The position numbers were made by a program, and so were the translations under genes. 64,000 bases of DNA from Venatoribacter pacificus (lineage in GTDB: Bacteria > Pseudomonadota > Gammaproteobacteria > Pseudomonadales > Oceanobacteraceae), in assembly GCF_025318105.1 (NCBI RefSeq), contig NZ_JAOANI010000028.1:248001-312000 (forward strand), given 5' to 3'. Position 1 is the stretch's first letter. Every line of letters starts with the position of its first letter. Below, piece by piece: positions 8,899-17,755 of this stretch. The notes under the pieces were generated by a model. It was not told the DNA's origin, did no database searches, and saw only the letters and a list, made by a program, of their open reading frames with translations.

Positions 8899-10107
8899 GT
8901 GTTGCGTTCAATACTGTTGTTCTCTGCCGCCGCCCTGGCCCTGCTGTTCGCGCGGGGTGCCTGTTCGGAACCCGGATTAATTGAGCCGGAATCTCTGTCG
9001 GCAATCAGCGGTACTGCAGTGAGCCCGGAGTTTATTGAACCTGAACCACTGGCGGCGCGTATCCGTACCCCAGTGGGTCCGGTAAAAGCCACTAAGCCAT
9101 TGCGGGTGCCAATGATTACCTGGGGTGGTGATATGACCACCATTCTGGCTAACGGCATGAATACCCGTACCCAGCCAGGCAGTGCCATGGCCAAAGCCGG
9201 ACTGGATTATGAATTTGTCCTGCAGGATAACTTCGACAAACAACTGCAGGATTATTTATCCGGCGCATCACCTTATCTGCGTTGCACCATTGGGATGTGT
9301 AATCAGGCACTGGATCTGATCAATAAAGATCCGCGTACCCGTCCGGTGGTTATTTATCAGCTGACCTGGTCACGCGGTGGCGACACGCTGGTGGCCAAAA
9401 ATGGCATTGTCCGGGTGGGTGAATTAAAGGGAAAAACCATCGCTATTCAGGCTTATGGCCCGCATGTGGATTTTATGACTACGTTGCTGACGCAGGCTGG
9501 TCTGAAGATGAGTGATGTGAATCTGAAATGGATGCCGGATCTTACGCTATCGCCCAACTCGCCACCGGAAGCGCTGAAACTGCCGGAAATTGATGCCTCG
9601 TTTATGATCATTTCTGATGCTTACGGCCTGACCTCCGGCCGTCGCGTCGGCACCGGCAGTAATGGCTCTATTACCGGGGCGCGGATGATTATTTCCACCA
9701 TGTTTGCGCGCCGTATTATTGCCGACGTGTATGTGGTGCGTGCCGATTATTTCGAAAAAAATAAAGCAGAGGTGCAGAGCTTTATACAAACGCTGATGAG
9801 TACGTCGGCTCAGCTGCAGGAACTGATGCGCGATCTGGCCAACCCTGAAAAACTGCAATTACTGGAAGCCTCAGCGGATATTTTACTGGGTGATAAAAAC
9901 GCTCAGCCCGATATTGAAAACCTGTATTACGACGCGCAGTTTGTCGATAAACAAGGCAATATCGATTTCTTCAGTAATCCGCAATTTCCCCATCGTCTGG
10001 AAGTGCTGAATGAGCGGGTGCAGGATGCGTTTAATGCAATGGGCTTGATTAAAACCAGAGCGCCGATGGCGAAAGCTGACTGGGATTACTCGTTACTGTC
10101 GGAGTAA
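8899..10107 (+). CDS. Periplasmic substrate-binding protein (NMT1/ABC type)
   Basis: A 402-residue exported protein. A signal peptide (LRSILLFSAAALALLFARGA) leads to a proline/glutamate-rich linker with repeated IEPE motifs. After it comes a type-II periplasmic-binding-protein fold resembling NMT1/nitrate-taurine binding proteins (RVPMITWGGD, LKGKTIAIQAYGPHVDF). No lipobox is evident: the residues before the first Cys are RGA. There are no permease or ATPase genes alongside, so the transporter it serves, if any, is elsewhere. The start is GTG with AGGA upstream. A terminator follows. The ligand is unknown. Confidence 0.85.
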   Translation: MLRSILLFSAAALALLFARGACSEPGLIEPESLSAISGTAVSPEFIEPEPLAARIRTPVGPVKATKPLRVPMITWGGDMTTILANGMNTRTQPGSAMAKAGLDYEFVLQDNFDKQLQDYLSGASPYLRCTIGMCNQALDLINKDPRTRPVVIYQLTWSRGGDTLVAKNGIVRVGELKGKTIAIQAYGPHVDFMTTLLTQAGLKMSDVNLKWMPDLTLSPNSPPEALKLPEIDASFMIISDAYGLTSGRRVGTGSNGSITGARMIISTMFARRIIADVYVVRADYFEKNKAEVQSFIQTLMSTSAQLQELMRDLANPEKLQLLEASADILLGDKNAQPDIENLYYDAQFVDKQGNIDFFSNPQFPHRLEVLNERVQDAFNAMGLIKTRAPMAKADWDYSLLSE

Positions 10108-10129
10108 AGGTCGCCGGGGCAGAGAACAA

Positions 10130-10157
10130 AAAAAACGAGCCATCCGGCTCGTTTTTT
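10130..10157. terminator. Bidirectional intrinsic terminator
   Basis: AAAAAACGAGCC (10130-10141) and GGCTCGTTTTTT (10146-10157) form a perfect 12-bp stem with a 4-base loop, between convergent genes. Confidence 0.92.
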
Positions 10158-10170
10158 GTTTTCAGCCAAT

Positions 10171-10485
10171 TTATTGCTCGGCTTCATCAATCAGCAGAGT
10201 ACGTTCCGGTTTCGCTACGGCTTTCAGAATATGATAGCCGAAGGCGGTTCTGACCGGACCGACGTAGGGCGATTCGTTGTCATGATCATTCAGGGCGCGC
10301 AGCAGTTCAGTGGGTAGCTGGTCGCTGTCATGGTAACCGGCAAAGCCCTGATGTCGTGCCGACGGGCAGGCTGAATACTCTTCAGCCAGCTCACTGAATT
10401 CTGCGCCGAGTTGAAGTTCTTGCAATACGTCAGCCGCCAGCAGGGGGCTTTTCAGCAGAATATGGTGCAGGGCGAGGGTGGTCAT
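10171..10485 (-). CDS. ppiC: Parvulin-type peptidyl-prolyl cis-trans isomerase (PpiC)
   Basis: A 104-residue single-domain parvulin that catalyses cis-trans isomerisation of proline peptide bonds. Family marks are HHILLKS at the N-terminus, EFSELAEEYSACPSA, and FGYHILKAVAK near the end with the typical active-site histidine. No signal peptide is present, so it should be cytosolic like E. coli PpiC. GGAG lies five bases before the ATG. It is the last gene of the hopJ-minCDE-pqiA-like series, 33 bases after the pqiA-like gene. Confidence 0.9.
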   Translation of the reverse strand: MTTLALHHILLKSPLLAADVLQELQLGAEFSELAEEYSACPSARHQGFAGYHDSDQLPTELLRALNDHDNESPYVGPVRTAFGYHILKAVAKPERTLLIDEAEQ

Positions 10486-10518
10486 AGCGTCTCCGGTATC
10501 ATCTGTCTGCGGATAAGC

Positions 10519-11061
10519 TTAGTCCAGCTGCGCGACTTCTGCGCGCGGCGCGGTCGTGGTTTGACTGGTGAGCATCTGTCCGGAAATAACAGAGCATAAA
10601 CAGAATGCCGCAAACCAGTAAAAACCGGGCAGCAGCTCGGCGGATACTTCGGCGGTTGCTTTGGCGGTAAAAAAGGCCACCAGAATAGCGACGACAAACA
10701 CATCCGCCATAGACCACTTTCCCAGTGCGGTGATTAAGCGCCAGCGCAGGGTCGAGGGTAGCAACCAGGTGCAGATGATCAGCGCCAGTTTCAGCAGCGG
10801 AATAATGACACTGAACGTGACAATAAGAATGGCAACCGGGGTGTATCCCAGGTTATGCAGCTTGAGAACGGTTTCCCAGATGGAACGGGTTTCGTGAAAT
10901 AACTGAGTTTTTAAACCGAACAGACTGACCTGTGCGCTCAGCGTCATAATGGGTTCGGTCACACCGGGCCAGAGTAAGGCGTAACTGCAGAGGGCGAAGA
11001 GAAGGCCGCAACGCTGCAGAAGACCAGCCTCTGACCAGCGTTGTGTCAGCAGCCGGATCAT
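10519..11061 (-). CDS. PqiA-domain inner-membrane protein
   Basis: A 180-residue protein with about four membrane helices and the paraquat-inducible protein A signature (KWSMADVFVVAILVAFFTAK, LLPGFYWFAAFC). It contains one PqiA module, whereas full PqiA has two, so it is a half-size member. PqiA/LetA-type proteins take part in lipid traffic across the envelope with MCE proteins, but no MCE gene is visible here. Its ATG overlaps the minE stop (ATGA), so it is translationally coupled to minE. Confidence 0.87.
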   Translation of the reverse strand: MIRLLTQRWSEAGLLQRCGLLFALCSYALLWPGVTEPIMTLSAQVSLFGLKTQLFHETRSIWETVLKLHNLGYTPVAILIVTFSVIIPLLKLALIICTWLLPSTLRWRLITALGKWSMADVFVVAILVAFFTAKATAEVSAELLPGFYWFAAFCLCSVISGQMLTSQTTTAPRAEVAQLD

Positions 11062-11312
11062 TTACGATCCGGCAGGGTAACGTTCAGTTCCAGTACCGAG
11101 GTGGTGCCTTGTTGTTCTAGGTGAACCGATACGTCGTCTTCACCAATGACAACGTATTTGCGGATAACGGCAAGAATTTCCTGCTGCAGTTGCGGCAGAT
11201 ACTCCGGGCCGTTATTACGCAGGCGGTCGTGGGCTACCAGAATCTGTAAACGCTCTTTGGCGACACTGGCGCTGCTGGTCTGCTCCTTGCGGAAGTAATC
11301 CATTAAGCTCAT
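11058..11312 (-). CDS. minE: Cell division topological specificity factor MinE
   Basis: An 84-residue protein that stimulates the MinD ATPase and drives pole-to-pole oscillation of MinCD, restricting FtsZ ring placement to mid-cell. The N-terminal MinD-contact/membrane helix (MSLMDYFRKEQTSSASVAKERLQILVAHDR) precedes the C-terminal dimer domain (LEQQGTTSVLELNVTLP). Length is normal. It lies one base after minD and overlaps the next gene. Confidence 0.97.
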   Translation of the reverse strand: MSLMDYFRKEQTSSASVAKERLQILVAHDRLRNNGPEYLPQLQQEILAVIRKYVVIGEDDVSVHLEQQGTTSVLELNVTLPDRK

Positions 11313-11313
11313 A

Positions 11314-12120
11314 TCAACCTCCGAAAACGCGCTTCAGGAAGCCTTTTTTCTGCTTCTCAAGAAAACGGTGCGGACGGTCTTCGCCCAGGTAGCGGGCAAC
11401 AGCATCGTCATAAGCCTGGCCTGCATCGCTTTCTGCATCGTGTACCACGGGCACACCCTGGTTTGATGCTTTTAATACGGCTTCCGATTCCGGAATAACA
11501 CCCAGCAGCGGAATGGCGAGAATGTCTTCGACGTCCTGTACCGACAGCATTTCGCCACGCTCTACGCGCTCTGGATTGTAGCGGGTCAGCAACAGGTGCT
11601 CTTTAACGCTTTTACCCTGTTCGGCGAGGCGTGATTTGCTCTGCAGAATACCGATAATGCGGTCAGAGTCGCGTACCGAAGACACTTCCGGATTGGTAAC
11701 GATGATGGCTTCTTCGGCGTAATACAGCGCCATATGCGCACCGTGTTCGATACCGGCGGGAGAATCACAGACGATGTAATCAAAATCGGCGCTGAGTTCG
11801 TTCAGCACTTTTTCTACGCCGTCTGAATTCAGAGCGTCTTTATCGCGGGTCTGGGAGGCGGGCAATACAAACAGATTAGGCAGACGTTTGTCTTTAATCA
11901 GCGCTTGCTTGAGTGATGCTTCACCTTGTACGACGTTGACGAAATCGTAGACCACACGGCGTTCGCAGCCCATGACCAGGTCCAGATTGCGTAAGCCAAC
12001 ATCGAAGTCGATGACGACGGTTTTGTGGCCTTTCATGGCCAGAGCGGTGGAGAAGGCTGCACTGGTGGTGGTCTTACCGACTCCGCCTTTACCGGAGGTG
12101 ACAACGATGATCTTTGCCAA
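11314..12120 (-). CDS. minD: Septum site-determining ATPase MinD
   Basis: A 268-residue membrane-associated ParA/MinD ATPase. The deviant Walker A motif KGGVGKTT lies near the N-terminus (IIVVTSGKGGVGKTTTSAAF), FDVGLRNLD and CDSPAG follow, and a basic amphipathic membrane-targeting helix closes the protein (FLKRVFGG). It recruits MinC to the membrane and is cycled by MinE. I place the start at the TTG at 12120, preceded by AGGGA, because it gives the usual (M)AKIIVV N-terminus; a TTG eight codons earlier is the alternative. Confidence 0.97.
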   Translation of the reverse strand: MAKIIVVTSGKGGVGKTTTSAAFSTALAMKGHKTVVIDFDVGLRNLDLVMGCERRVVYDFVNVVQGEASLKQALIKDKRLPNLFVLPASQTRDKDALNSDGVEKVLNELSADFDYIVCDSPAGIEHGAHMALYYAEEAIIVTNPEVSSVRDSDRIIGILQSKSRLAEQGKSVKEHLLLTRYNPERVERGEMLSVQDVEDILAIPLLGVIPESEAVLKASNQGVPVVHDAESDAGQAYDDAVARYLGEDRPHRFLEKQKKGFLKRVFGG

Positions 12121-12162
12121 AGCCGTATTTCCCTGAAAATTCAATGTGTGGGGCAGTATTTA

Positions 12163-12855
12163 TCAAACGCTGGTGATGTTCAAGGTGCCATCCTGCAGGC
12201 TCACTGCGACAGGCTGCTGGCGTTGCTCCTGCTGTTCTTCAAACAGGCGGTACTGACCGGCAATGGCGACCAGTTCAGGATCGAACTGCTGGCAGGCAAT
12301 AATGGCCGATTCGTCACCTTTTACCCCCGCCAGGGCACGTCCGCGTAAGGTGCCGTAAATATGAATATCACCGGTTGCCAGTACCTCAGCCCCGGCGCTG
12401 ACCATGCCGAAAATAATCAGATCGCCGTCGTTATACAGCTGCTGGCCGGAGCGGATATTGCCGGTATGAATTTTGACCGCACGTGCAGGTGCCGGCGTAT
12501 CGTTGCCTGAATCTTTGGCCGGTGTGTCCTGCTGGCGAGCGGCCGCGCGGCTGGTACCTTTACCCAGATCGGCCAGATGCAGGGCTTCTGCCTGCGTCTG
12601 CCAGTCATTGCCGGCATTGCGCACTGCAACGGGCAGCAGACCACAGTCACGACAGATCTGTTGTAAATCCGCCAGCGTCAGTTGCTGGTGATCCAGGGTG
12701 GATAAATCCAGTACGCAGGGTAAATGGCGGAACAACGCCGGTGCTTCGGCCTGTTTTTTTTCCAGCTCGGCGCGGATGTCGGCGACGTTATTGCTGCTGA
12801 AATGCAGCGTGGTCAGAGGCACCAGGCCCGCTTTGAGACTGACGGCGGTATCCAT
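12163..12855 (-). CDS. minC: Septum site-determining protein MinC
   Basis: A 230-residue inhibitor of FtsZ polymerisation. The N-terminal domain (LKAGLVPLTTLHF, LPCVLDLS) contacts FtsZ. A polar linker at ~105-125 precedes the C-terminal beta-helix domain (RSGQQLYNDGDLIIFG, GDIHIYGTLRGRALAGV), which dimerises and binds MinD. Spacing to minD is 42 bases and to hopJ one base, consistent with one transcript. Confidence 0.96.
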   Translation of the reverse strand: MDTAVSLKAGLVPLTTLHFSSNNVADIRAELEKKQAEAPALFRHLPCVLDLSTLDHQQLTLADLQQICRDCGLLPVAVRNAGNDWQTQAEALHLADLGKGTSRAAARQQDTPAKDSGNDTPAPARAVKIHTGNIRSGQQLYNDGDLIIFGMVSAGAEVLATGDIHIYGTLRGRALAGVKGDESAIIACQQFDPELVAIAGQYRLFEEQQEQRQQPVAVSLQDGTLNITSV

Positions 12856-12856
12856 A

Positions 12857-13216
12857 TTAAGCCTGCGCTTTGGCAGTTAATGGAAACTGGTCGAAGCGGA
12901 TATCGCTCAGGCCATCGCGTAATACACGACGCAGGTTGTGGTGGTTATCCGCATCGGGCGTGGCCTGCACATCGCGGTAATGTTCACCAAAGCAACGCAG
13001 AGCCTGTTCTTTGTTCAGTGGCAGTAATTGCGCGAGGGCAAATACTTTGCAGCTGCCCTGGTTTTGTTCTGCGCTGTTTTGCACGCCGCCGTTATCGAAT
13101 GCGCTGGGGGTAAAATCAAACCACTGCTCAATAAACGCCAGTGTGCTGCTGAATAAATGATCGTTGCTGTCGATGGCAATAAGGAAAGCGGCCTGGGCCT
13201 GAGAGAAATCGTTCAC
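12857..13216 (-). CDS. HopJ family protein
   Basis: A 119-residue soluble protein matching the HopJ family (FIEQWFDFTPSAFDNG, GSCKVFALAQL, CFGEHYRDV, NLRRVLRDG). The family was named after a Pseudomonas syringae type III effector candidate, but it is widespread in non-pathogenic gammaproteobacteria. With no secretion system here, a housekeeping role is more likely. It begins the min cluster and ends one base before minC. Confidence 0.88.
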   Translation of the reverse strand: MNDFSQAQAAFLIAIDSNDHLFSSTLAFIEQWFDFTPSAFDNGGVQNSAEQNQGSCKVFALAQLLPLNKEQALRCFGEHYRDVQATPDADNHHNLRRVLRDGLSDIRFDQFPLTAKAQA

Positions 13217-13358
13217 GCGGAATTACCTGTAGATATAGGGTGCTATGGCAAAGGCTGTGCTCTGTACGATTTATGAGCGACTCGCCGCCGGGCTGTTAAT
13301 GACAGGTCGCCAAGGCTAACACCAGTGTCTGTTGATGTCATGGCGATTGATTAATGTA

Positions 13359-13374
13359 CTGTTTGAATATACAG
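13359..13374 (+). promoter_or_regulatory. LexA (SOS) box
   Basis: CTGTTTGAATATACAG fits the LexA consensus CTG-N10-CAG with an AT-rich centre. It lies ~109 bases upstream of the dinB start, which fits SOS induction of an error-prone polymerase. It could also reach the divergent hopJ-min transcript. Confidence 0.85.
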
Positions 13375-13482
13375 TATTTTAATCTGTATGCCAGAGCCGC
13401 CTGCTGCCACTTGCTGTGGGGTTGGCCGGAGTTGGTTCATCAGGGGTAGTGCTCAGGAAAGGTTATCCGTGGAGTAAATACG

Positions 13483-14616
13483 ATGTCTCACAGCCCCCAG
13501 GGTGTGTCGGCCACAGAAATACGGCAGCAAAGCATGCAACAAACAGAAACGCAGATAACCGCAATTCAGCCGCCTGAAACCGCGCAACGTAAAGTCATTC
13601 ATATCGACTGCGATTGTTTTTTTGCGGCGGTCGAAATGCGCGAAAATCCGGCGTTACGTGAGCTGCCCATTGCGATTGGCGGTGAATCCGATCGTCGTGG
13701 CGTGATTGCGACCTGTAATTATCCGGCGCGAACCTTTGGCGTGCGCTCGGCGATGGCCACTGCGCAGGCAAAAAAACTCTGCCCGCAGTTGGTCTTATTG
13801 CCGGGACGCATGGCGCTGTACCGTGACGTGTCACAACAACTGATGGTCATTTTGCAGGATTACGCACTGCAGCTGGAGCAGGTGTCGGTGGACGAGGCCT
13901 ATCTGGAAATCGCCAGTCAGGAAAACGCGACCGAGGTTGCCCGCCAGATCCGTGAGCGGGTACGCAACGAACTGGGCATTACCGTTTCTGCTGGCATTGC
14001 GCCGAATAAATTCCTCGCCAAAATCGCTTCCGACTGGAATAAACCCGACGGCCAGTGGGCAGTTAAGCCGCATCAGGTCGATGAGTTTGTTGCTGCATTG
14101 CCGGTTGGCAAAATTCCAGGTATTGGCCCGGCCATGGAAAAAAAACTCGCGCTGTATAAATTGCAGACCTGTGCCGATATCCGCCGTTGGCCGCTGACCG
14201 AGCTGGTGCGTACTTTTGGTCGCATGGGCGCGGTGTTGTATGAGCGTTCACGCGGTATTGATCATCGTCTGCTGAATCTGGAGCGGCCGCGTAAATCGGT
14301 GAGTGTGGAGTGCACCTTTGCCGAAGACCTGGCCGGTGAAGAACACTGTCTGGCGCAGTTGCCACAATTACTGGCACGCTGGCATGAACGGGTGGAACGA
14401 GCGGGTTGGCCGGCAGAGGCGCTGGCGCCTTTTGTGAAAGTGAAATTTGCTGACTTTACCCAGACCACCATGGCTGACAGTCACGAGCAGGCTTCCGAGC
14501 AGGGCTTTGCCCGATTACTGAAGCTGGCGCTGCAACGTGAGAATAAAGCAGTACGCCTGCTGGGCATTGGCGGGCGTACGCCGGAGATCGACCGCAATCA
14601 GCTGACGCTGTTCTGA
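13483..14616 (+). CDS. dinB: DNA polymerase IV
   Basis: A 377-residue Y-family translesion polymerase. The first catalytic aspartate lies in HIDCDCFFAAVEMRE (~40-54) and the acidic pair in SVDEAYLE. A helix-hairpin-helix motif (GKIPGIGPAMEKKL) follows, then the little-finger domain (KSVSVECTFAEDL). It ends QLTLF, a beta-clamp binding peptide of the expected type. The N-terminal ~35 residues form a polar extension beyond the usual start; GGAG lies eight bases ahead of the ATG at 13483, so I keep it. SOS control is supported by the LexA box upstream. Confidence 0.96.
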   Translation: MSHSPQGVSATEIRQQSMQQTETQITAIQPPETAQRKVIHIDCDCFFAAVEMRENPALRELPIAIGGESDRRGVIATCNYPARTFGVRSAMATAQAKKLCPQLVLLPGRMALYRDVSQQLMVILQDYALQLEQVSVDEAYLEIASQENATEVARQIRERVRNELGITVSAGIAPNKFLAKIASDWNKPDGQWAVKPHQVDEFVAALPVGKIPGIGPAMEKKLALYKLQTCADIRRWPLTELVRTFGRMGAVLYERSRGIDHRLLNLERPRKSVSVECTFAEDLAGEEHCLAQLPQLLARWHERVERAGWPAEALAPFVKVKFADFTQTTMADSHEQASEQGFARLLKLALQRENKAVRLLGIGGRTPEIDRNQLTLF

Positions 14617-14634
14617 GTGGCCAGCAGAGCCCCA

Positions 14635-15219
14635 TTACATCACGATGCCGGCAAACATCCCCAGTGGCCATAAAACCAGCGACAGGTAGCTGATCAGCAG
14701 ACCAATCGCCGCACCGACCAGTACATCGGTTGGGTAGTGCATGCCGAGAATTACCCGTGACAGGGCAACCAGCAGGGCGAACGGCACAACCAGCCAGAAC
14801 AGGGCCGGAAAAAACACGCTGAACAGTACGGCAAAGTTGACCGCATTCATGGTGTGACCGGATGGGAAGCTGTACAGATCCAGCGGTGCCGTGTGGGCAC
14901 GGATATCATCCCAGGAAATAAACGGCCGCTGGCGCACCAGCCGGTTTTTCAACTGGCTGTAAATTGCCACACAGAGCAGACCGGTAACCATCATATGGCC
15001 GACGGCTGCCAGACCGGCAGCGCCCTGAAACAGCGGCAGGGACAGTGCCAGGCAGTACCAGAATACGCCATCCCCCAGACGGCTGATGCTTTTGAAAAAC
15101 AGGCGAACTGATGTGTACTGGCCCATGCGGTTCAGACGCTGGCACAGCGTCAGTTCGAAGCGGTCTGCTTTGTTAAACAGTAGCGCGGCTTTTGGCTGTA
15201 TTGTTTTGCTCAGTTCCAT
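14635..15219 (-). CDS. PAP2 family membrane phosphatase
   Basis: A 194-residue integral membrane acid phosphatase of the PAP2 type. The three active-site motifs are visible: KNRLVRQRP, PSGHT, and SRVILGMHYPTDV. There are about five membrane helices. Such enzymes remove phosphate from phosphatidate, phosphatidylglycerophosphate or undecaprenyl pyrophosphate. Its first 47 bases overlap the end of the upstream glycosyltransferase gene, so the two are translationally linked and may act on one glycolipid route. Confidence 0.9.
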   Translation of the reverse strand: MELSKTIQPKAALLFNKADRFELTLCQRLNRMGQYTSVRLFFKSISRLGDGVFWYCLALSLPLFQGAAGLAAVGHMMVTGLLCVAIYSQLKNRLVRQRPFISWDDIRAHTAPLDLYSFPSGHTMNAVNFAVLFSVFFPALFWLVVPFALLVALSRVILGMHYPTDVLVGAAIGLLISYLSLVLWPLGMFAGIVM

Positions 15220-16387
15220 GCTGGATTACCTCCGCAGTTGCGCCGTTCAGGCGCTGGATAAAATCATCAACAATGCTGTTCCAGCTGATGCTGCGCGCAT
15301 GCAGGCTGGCCTGCTGGCGCAGACGCCGGAGTAAGTTCGGGCTGTCGAGCAGGGTTTCGGCACAGCGCATATAGCTTGGATCATCGCCGAATGGCGCGAG
15401 CATGCCGTTGTGGCTGCTGTGGATATGTTCGTGCCCGGCGGCATAGTCAAAACTGACCACCGCCAAGCCGCTGGCCATGGCTTCAGTGACGACATTGCCA
15501 AAGGTGTCGGTTTTACTCGGAAACAGAAAAACATCGCCGCTGGCGTAGTGGCGGGCGAGGTCTTCACCGCGCTGCATGCCACAACAAATCACCGCCGGAT
15601 AATGTTCACGTATTCCCGCCAGTGCCGGGCCATCACCGACCAGTACCAGCTTCACCCGCTCATCGGCGGCCAGCAGACGGCGGTAGGTGGCCAGTGCAAG
15701 ATCCATATTTTTCTCACCGGCAATACGGCCGACATACAGCAATACCAGGTCATCGTCACGCACGCCCCATTGGCGGCGCAGCGCTGTGCTGCGTTTTTCC
15801 GGGCTGAATAACTGGCTGTCGACGCCGCGCGCCATTACCCGCACGTTGTGAAAGCCATGGGCTTCCAGTTCGTCACGCTGTACACGGGTCGGTACCAGTG
15901 TGCCGCTGGTGCGGTTATGGAAGTAACGCAGATAACGGTAAGCCAGGCCTTCCAGCGCGCCCATGCGGTAGTGTTCGATGTACTGATGGAAATTGGTGTG
16001 AAAGCCGCTGAGTACGGTAATGCCACTGGCGCGGGCGGCGCTGACCGCGGCCCAGCCCATAGGACCCTCGGTGGCGACGTAGATTGCCTGAGGGGCGAAA
16101 CGGTTAATGGCTTTACGGATGCGGCTAATCAGCGGAAAACCAAAGCGCAGGGCGTTGTAGCCGGGAATGGGCAGGCCAGGCAGGGTGACGCTGTGCAGTT
16201 TGTCGTGGCTGGCGGAGAGGTCTGTGCGGTGTTGACGCGGGCGGATAACCTGAACTTCGATGCCACGTGATATCAGCCCACGAACCAGATGACCGAGCGT
16301 ATTGGCAACACCGTTAATTTCCGGGGCAAAGGTCTCGGTCACTATGGTCACGCGTTGCAGCGTGGAGGAACTTGCGGTCAAAGTCAT
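15173..16387 (-). CDS. GT4 family glycosyltransferase
   Basis: A 404-residue two-domain GT-B enzyme. The N-terminal half starts IVTETFAPEINGVANTL and carries FHTNFHQYIEHY. The C-terminal donor-binding half has VGRIAGEKNMDLAL, VGDGPA, and the EX7E region FPSKTDTFGNVVTEAMASG. It is closely related to bacterial glycolipid-forming glycosyltransferases of the alpha-mannosyl/glucosyl-diacylglycerol type. No membrane helices are present, so it is likely cytosolic or peripheral. A clear paralogue lies at 28690-29847. The overlapping PAP2 gene suggests lipid-linked substrates; the acceptor is not known. Confidence 0.9.
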   Translation of the reverse strand: MTLTASSSTLQRVTIVTETFAPEINGVANTLGHLVRGLISRGIEVQVIRPRQHRTDLSASHDKLHSVTLPGLPIPGYNALRFGFPLISRIRKAINRFAPQAIYVATEGPMGWAAVSAARASGITVLSGFHTNFHQYIEHYRMGALEGLAYRYLRYFHNRTSGTLVPTRVQRDELEAHGFHNVRVMARGVDSQLFSPEKRSTALRRQWGVRDDDLVLLYVGRIAGEKNMDLALATYRRLLAADERVKLVLVGDGPALAGIREHYPAVICCGMQRGEDLARHYASGDVFLFPSKTDTFGNVVTEAMASGLAVVSFDYAAGHEHIHSSHNGMLAPFGDDPSYMRCAETLLDSPNLLRRLRQQASLHARSISWNSIVDDFIQRLNGATAEVIQHGTEQNNTAKSRATV

Positions 16388-16555
16388 AGGTCATCGTTGA
16401 CTGATGGATTATGACTTTTACTTTGCGGGTGCAGTGTGACAGTTATATTTCAGCCCTGTGACGGTCTGGTGAACTCCGGCAGATTGCCGTCCGGCGTTCA
16501 TTAATACTGTACCGATGCATGACAGCCCGGCCAGGAAACCCCGGCCGGACAGAGG

Positions 16556-17584
16556 TCAGAGACCGCGTTCTTCGCGGTAATAGGAAGGCGCGTGCTGTGT
16601 CCAGCGGCGGAAAGCTTTACGGAAATTGGATGGGTCGCTGTAGCCAACCAGTGCGGCAATTTCTTCAATCGGCAGACTAGAATTGCGCAGGTATTCAATC
16701 GCCATTTCTTTGCGCACTTCATCCAGAATACGCTGATACGACGTACCAACATCCTGCAGACTGCGGCTCAGGGTGCGGGTGGACGTTGCCAGATGGCTGG
16801 CGACCACATCCACCGGCGGAAAGGTGCCGGGATTACTGAGCAGGATACGGCGTACTTTGGCAACAATGCCTTCTTTCGGCCCCATACGGGCCAGAATTTC
16901 TTCGCACTGGCTTTCGGCCATTGCCGCCGTGGCGCGGTCGGCCATGGCCAGGGGCGTATCGAGCAGAACACTGTCGATAATAAATTCGGTACGTGGCTGG
17001 TCGAACAGAACCGGGCAATTAAACAGGTGTTGATATTCATCGGCGTAGGATGGCATCGGGTGATTCAGATGCACTTCACGGGCGTCGATATCTTTGCCGG
17101 TCAGGAAGCGTGCAAGGGTGGCAAAGATGGCAATAAACACATCGCACATTAGGCGATACATGTGTTCGAACGGAATATGCGACGTCAGGCGCACGGCGGT
17201 TGCTTCGCCCTGATCCACGACCTCAAAGGTAAATGCCGGATCAACCAGTGAATGATATTTAAGCCCCAGACGCAGCGCACTGCGCAGATCGGCACAGCTG
17301 AGAATGGCATAACCCAGCATACCAAACTGGTTGATATTGATGGCCTTGCCCAGATCCAGACCCAGGGTGTCATCCGGATAATCACGCATCAGGTTGCCTG
17401 CCAGTAGCAGCATTTGCTGATAGGTCAGGCGGGCGGACGGATCGGATAACTGCTCGGGGCTGATGCCGGTGTTCAGCAGCAGGACGTCGCTGGTGATGCC
17501 TTTCTCTGCGCCGACACGGATCATGGTTGCCGGAATATTTACCGGAACCAGAGGTTCGGTCAGGCTCCAAGTACCTCGGATCAT
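16556..17584 (-). CDS. AraC family transcriptional regulator (OruR-like)
   Basis: A 342-residue regulator. The N-terminal ~200 residues are the arabinose-binding-like effector domain typical of OruR/ArgR-type members (QMLLLAGNL, GMLGYAILSCADLRSAL). The C-terminal ~90 residues hold two helix-turn-helix motifs (VASHLATSTRTLSRSL and IAALVGYSDPSNFRKAFRRW). The effector and target genes are unknown; it is a single gene with 168-171 base gaps on each side. Confidence 0.93.
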   Translation of the reverse strand: MIRGTWSLTEPLVPVNIPATMIRVGAEKGITSDVLLLNTGISPEQLSDPSARLTYQQMLLLAGNLMRDYPDDTLGLDLGKAININQFGMLGYAILSCADLRSALRLGLKYHSLVDPAFTFEVVDQGEATAVRLTSHIPFEHMYRLMCDVFIAIFATLARFLTGKDIDAREVHLNHPMPSYADEYQHLFNCPVLFDQPRTEFIIDSVLLDTPLAMADRATAAMAESQCEEILARMGPKEGIVAKVRRILLSNPGTFPPVDVVASHLATSTRTLSRSLQDVGTSYQRILDEVRKEMAIEYLRNSSLPIEEIAALVGYSDPSNFRKAFRRWTQHAPSYYREERGL

Positions 17585-17755
17585 GTGAATACCGTTATTG
17601 TTATATTGGGCGATAGGATGACAGGCTTTAGCGTTAAATCAAGAGCTATACGCTTTGGACAGGCCAGCAATGGCATATATTAACCCCGTTAAACCGATGC
17701 TTTGAATGCGCATTCGCATGTTCGCTGACATACTTTCCGGGGGCTGAAATCGGTC